NCBI RefSeq assembly: GCF_003857035.1
Contig: NZ_QGSY01000331.1
Location: 1-44,652 of the forward strand
Direction of reading: 5' to 3'
Origin: Micromonospora arida
GTDB taxonomy: Bacteria > Actinomycetota > Actinomycetes > Mycobacteriales > Micromonosporaceae
Length of the DNA stretch: 44,652 bases
Shown: in pieces, positions 42,165 through 44,652 of the stretch
How the letters are laid out: every line of letters starts with the position of its first letter
Numbering within the stretch: the stretch's first letter is position 1
Notes under the pieces: model-generated
The model's database searches: none
The model's input: only the letters and a program-made list of their open reading frames with translations
Told to the model about the DNA's origin: nothing
Made by a program: the position numbers and the translations under genes

Positions 42165-42758
42165 ATGCGCCGGCCCACGGCTTCCACAGTGCTCGGCGCG
42201 GTGCTGCTCGTCGCCGGCTGCGGCGCCGGGCCACAAGACGCGGCCAGCACCGCCACACCGCCCGTGACCGCGCCACCGGCGACGACCGCGCCGACACCCA
42301 CGGGTACGGCGTTCAACCCCACCGACATCGCCTGGCTGCAACTGACGGTGGCGATGACCGAACGTCTGCTGCCCGTCCTCGATCTGGTGCCGGCGCGGAC
42401 CACCGACCCGGCCTGGCGGCAGACCGCCACCCAGGTCGCGACCACCCGGCGCGCCGATCTGGACCGCGCCCGCCGGCTACTGGCCGACGCCGCCGCCCCG
42501 ACGACGAATCCGCACGAGGGGCACGACATGCCGGGCATGGTCACCGCGCAGGAGATGACCGCGCTGCGGGCGGCCAGCGGGCGGCCGTTTCACCGCCTGC
42601 TGGCCGGGCACCTGCGGGCGCATCTCGCGCAGTCGGTCCGGATCGCCACCGCAGAGCAGCAGAGCGGAGTCCAGCCGGCGACCGTCGCGCTGGCGTCGGC
42701 CGTGGTCCGGTCCGGCACCGCCGACCTCGAACGACTCGATCACCTCGACCCCGCGTAG
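42165..42758 (+). CDS. DUF305-like lipoprotein lacking the usual His pairs
   Basis: 197 aa from ATG 42165, behind GAAGGGAG. The lipobox VAGC sits near residue 19 (STVLGAVLLVAGC), followed by a Thr/Pro/Ala-rich tether to about 45. The rest follows the DUF305 pattern: FNPTDIAWLQLTV, a helix, EGHDMPGMVTAQEMTALRAA and SGRPFHRLL. The two HH motifs that make DUF305 proteins putative metal-binding ferritin-like bundles are absent: the positions read VAMTERLL and LRAHLAQS. It is 71 nt after the DUF1996 gene and could share its transcript. Its 3' end overlaps the convergent TetR gene by 19 nt. Confidence 0.78.
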   Translation: MRRPTASTVLGAVLLVAGCGAGPQDAASTATPPVTAPPATTAPTPTGTAFNPTDIAWLQLTVAMTERLLPVLDLVPARTTDPAWRQTATQVATTRRADLDRARRLLADAAAPTTNPHEGHDMPGMVTAQEMTALRAASGRPFHRLLAGHLRAHLAQSVRIATAEQQSGVQPATVALASAVVRSGTADLERLDHLDPA

Positions 42759-43396
42759 CCGTCACCCGGAGATGTCGTCGTCACCTGCCACGTCTGCGTC
42801 CGGGCACTTGCCCGCAGGGAGTCGATGGTGAGGTCGAGGGCCGCTTCCAGGTGGTCGGTCTTTCCGGTGGAGAGCAGCAGGAGTACGCCGCCCTGGATGC
42901 CGGCGAGCAGCGCCGCGGCGGCGCGGTCGGCGTCCACGTCTCCGGAGATGTCTCCGGTCGACTGCATGTGCCGGACGCCGTCGGCGATCGCGTTCTGCCA
43001 GCGCCACATGAGCCCGGTCACGATCGCCTGTGCGCCCGGCGCTCGCCGCCCGGTCTGGCCGAGCAGGCCGTTGAGCGGGCATTTCACCCCCTGCGCCCGG
43101 TAGCGCTCGATCAGTCGCTCGCGCCACGCCAGCCATGCGGGCCAGGACGTCAGGTTGCTGAGCATCGGCTCCTGGTCGAGCAGGACCTGGTCGGCCTCGT
43201 GTTGGGCCACCGCCAGCAGCAGTTCTTCCTTTCCGTCCGGAAAGTAGTGGAAGAGTTGGCCCTTGCTGGTGCCCGTGTGGGCCATCACGTCCTCGAGGCG
43301 TACCTCGTCGACGCCACGCTCACGGATCTCGGCGGCGGCGCCGGCGACGATCCGCGCCCGGGTCGCCTCGCCCTTGCGGGTCAACGCCCGTGTCAT
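42740..43396 (-). CDS. TetR/AcrR-family repressor
   Basis: 218 aa. The N-terminal helix-turn-helix (about 8-56) reads RARIVAGAAAEIRERGVDEV and DVMAHTGTSKGQLFHYFPDG. The C-terminal ligand domain includes VKCPLNGLLGQT, typical of the TetR_C_11/NemR-like group in which a Cys may sense electrophiles (C in KCPL). It is divergent from an aldo/keto reductase gene with two matching palindromes in the 132-nt gap, so it very likely represses both itself and the reductase, responding to reactive carbonyls. Confidence 0.92.
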   Translation of the reverse strand: MTRALTRKGEATRARIVAGAAAEIRERGVDEVRLEDVMAHTGTSKGQLFHYFPDGKEELLLAVAQHEADQVLLDQEPMLSNLTSWPAWLAWRERLIERYRAQGVKCPLNGLLGQTGRRAPGAQAIVTGLMWRWQNAIADGVRHMQSTGDISGDVDADRAAAALLAGIQGGVLLLLSTGKTDHLEAALDLTIDSLRASARTQTWQVTTTSPGDGYAGSR

Positions 43397-43410
43397 GCGA
43401 TCTCCTCGTC

Positions 43411-43458
43411 TGGACCTGCGGGTCCAACCCTATCTCGGTTTTTGGACTTGCAGGTCCA
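43411..43458. promoter_or_regulatory. Two TetR operators
   Basis: TGGACCTGCGGGTCCA (43411-43426) and TGGACTTGCAGGTCCA (43443-43458) are near-identical 16-bp palindromes of the form TGGACYTGCRGGTCCA, with centres 32 bp apart (about three helix turns). The first ends 15 nt before the TetR start on its strand. The pair covers the shared promoter region of the divergent tetR and reductase genes. Confidence 0.85.
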
Positions 43459-43528
43459 TTTTTGCCGAGCAATGGTCTGGAACGCGCGGTCCGCAGCGGA
43501 CCGACACCAAGATCGGGAGGGCACCACG

Positions 43529-44617
43529 ATGAACCACTACTACCTGCTCGGGCGGTCCGGTCTGCGGGTGAGCCGGCTGGCGCTGGGCACGATGAACTTC
43601 GGCGTCGACGGGTTCCACGCCGCGTACGGCAAGACCGAGGAGGAGGCCGAGCCGATCTTCCGGCAGTACCTGGAGTCGGGCGGGAACTTCATCGACACGG
43701 CGGACTTCTACACCGCAGGCGAAAGCGAAAAGATCCTCGGCCGGCTGATCGAGCGGGCCGGCGTACGCGAGCGGCTCGTGCTCACCAGCAAGTTCACAAA
43801 CACCGTCGACCCGAGCGACCCGAACGCGAGCGGCAACGGGCGCAAGCACATCATGCGGGCCGTGGAGGCATCGCTGAGCCGGCTCGGCACCGACTACATC
43901 GACCTGTACCTGCTGCACACCTGGGACCGGATCACCCCGGTCGAGGAGGTCGTGCACACCCTCGACGACCTGGTGCGTGCCGGCAAGATCCGGTACGCCG
44001 GCCTCTCCGACGTACCGGCCTGGTACGCAGCCCGCGCACAGAGCTACGCCGAAGCGCACGGCTTGGCCCCGATGATCAACCTGCAACTGCCGTATTCCCT
44101 GGTCAGTCGCGGCATCGAGGCGGAGTACGCGGCGATGGCCCAGACCATGGGCATGGGGCTCACCGCGTGGAGCCCGATCGCCAGTGGTCTGCTCAGCGGC
44201 AAGTACCGGCGCAGCGGCGACGGCCTGAGCGGGACCGGCCGGTTGACCAACCCCGACACCGGCGGCCGCGAGGTCAGCGCCAGCGAGTGGCAGGTCATCG
44301 ACGCCCTGGAGAGCGTCGCCGCCGAACTGGGCCGCAGCATGGCACAGGTCGCGATCAACTGGGTCGCCACCCAACCCGCCGTGGCCTCGGTGATCATCGG
44401 TGCGAGCAGCGCCGAGCAGGTCGGCAGCAACTTCGAGGCCCTCAATTTCGACATCCCCGCCGACGCCCGCCGCCAACTCGAGGAGGCCAGCGCGCCGCAG
44501 CTCGAAGTGCCCTACGTGATGTTCACCCCGCAGTACCAGTCCTGGGTGGTGAGCCCCGGCCTCGGCATCGGCGACAAGCCGACCGGCTACGCCCCTCCGG
44601 TCTTCAACGGCAGGTAG
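43529..44617 (+). CDS. Aldo/keto reductase (YajO/AKR-type)
   Basis: 362 aa from ATG 43529, behind GGGAGG (43515-43520). The tetrad is complete: D56 and Y61 in NFIDTADFYTAGESE, K88 in VLTSKFTN, H130 in DLYLLHTWDR. The C-terminal cofactor-binding element VASVIIGASSAEQVGSNFEA is intact. It is a NADP(H)-dependent reductase of the larger potassium-channel-beta-like AKR group. Expression is probably released when the divergent TetR repressor leaves the two operators. The gene ends 35 nt before the window edge. Confidence 0.95.
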   Translation: MNHYYLLGRSGLRVSRLALGTMNFGVDGFHAAYGKTEEEAEPIFRQYLESGGNFIDTADFYTAGESEKILGRLIERAGVRERLVLTSKFTNTVDPSDPNASGNGRKHIMRAVEASLSRLGTDYIDLYLLHTWDRITPVEEVVHTLDDLVRAGKIRYAGLSDVPAWYAARAQSYAEAHGLAPMINLQLPYSLVSRGIEAEYAAMAQTMGMGLTAWSPIASGLLSGKYRRSGDGLSGTGRLTNPDTGGREVSASEWQVIDALESVAAELGRSMAQVAINWVATQPAVASVIIGASSAEQVGSNFEALNFDIPADARRQLEEASAPQLEVPYVMFTPQYQSWVVSPGLGIGDKPTGYAPPVFNGR

Positions 44618-44652
44618 AACCTCGCCAGGCGAGATCGCGCCCGCCCCGTTCC

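Noticed and set aside
41942..43528. N-terminal 529-residue extension of the last aldo/keto reductase frame
   Set aside because: It is an open shadow frame across the DUF1996, DUF305 and TetR genes; GGGAGG and ATG at 43529 give the normal reductase start.
1..44652. Transposase, integrase or tRNA-flanked island
   Set aside because: Despite many gene scraps I found no transposase, integrase, tRNA or clear attachment site; mobility is suggested only by direct repeats and fragments.

Overview
This is a GC-rich (roughly 70% by eye) chromosomal segment with many GTG starts. It has paired XRE-DUF5753/DUF397 regulators, a short DivIVA-like protein, WXG/EspC-type secretion proteins, a Tat-exported phospholipase C, and palindromic repeats that look characteristic of Micromonosporaceae. 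A Micromonospora-like actinomycete is the best guess. This rests on gene content and style, not on a database match. I see no tRNA, rRNA or CRISPR array.

Layout. 1-519: direct repeats without a clear gene. 520-8718: transport and signalling block, with an NhaA antiporter fused to a thioredoxin-like domain, a tctCBA tripartite tricarboxylate transporter, a divergent TctD/TctE-type two-component system, and a lone TAXI-type solute-binding lipoprotein. 8942-11161: compact cassette of an EbfC/YbaB-like protein, an EspC-like WXG protein, a WXG-headed protein with a separate toxin-like C-terminus, and a small candidate immunity protein. 11216-11550: two gene fragments in opposite orientation.

11605-18866 (minus strand): a probable five-gene operon. 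In order of transcription it holds a DivIVA-like protein, a small Cys/His protein, a frameshifted small ORF, an unknown 154-aa protein and a 1992-aa transglutaminase-like/DUF4011 helicase/nuclease. The first four are joined by stop-start overlaps or a 2-nt gap; 87 nt precede the last. About 160 bp of the Cys/His gene recurs beyond the far end in the same orientation, so the large gene lies between direct repeats. 19017-23706: XRE/DUF397 pair with a visible promoter and palindrome, a small protein with a caspase-like His/Cys arrangement, a MazG-like pyrophosphohydrolase and a nuclease-helicase of the DUF2075/Schlafen-helicase type, with gene scraps between them. The segment from 8.9 to 23.7 kb is the accessory, conflict-related part of the window.

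23779-38998: ordinary metabolism and secretion (aldo/keto reductase, Tat phospholipase C, AraC regulator divergent from an NmrA-like protein, SEC-C protein, CpdA-like phosphodiesterase, LysE exporter, DUF2231, DUF1801 and DUF998 proteins, secreted subtilisin, secreted X-Pro dipeptidyl-peptidase). 38999-40278: 1.28 kb of repeats and palindromes without a convincing gene. 40279-44617: secreted C39-like peptidase with a strong terminator, DUF1996 protein behind a LacI-type palindrome, degenerate DUF305 lipoprotein, and a TetR regulator divergent from an aldo/keto reductase with two operator palindromes between them.

The best candidates for undescribed biology are the minus-strand helicase-nuclease operon bracketed by direct repeats, the MazG-like plus nuclease-helicase pair with the caspase-like protein next to it, and the WXG toxin cassette. 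Their functions are inferred from domain motifs and context only.
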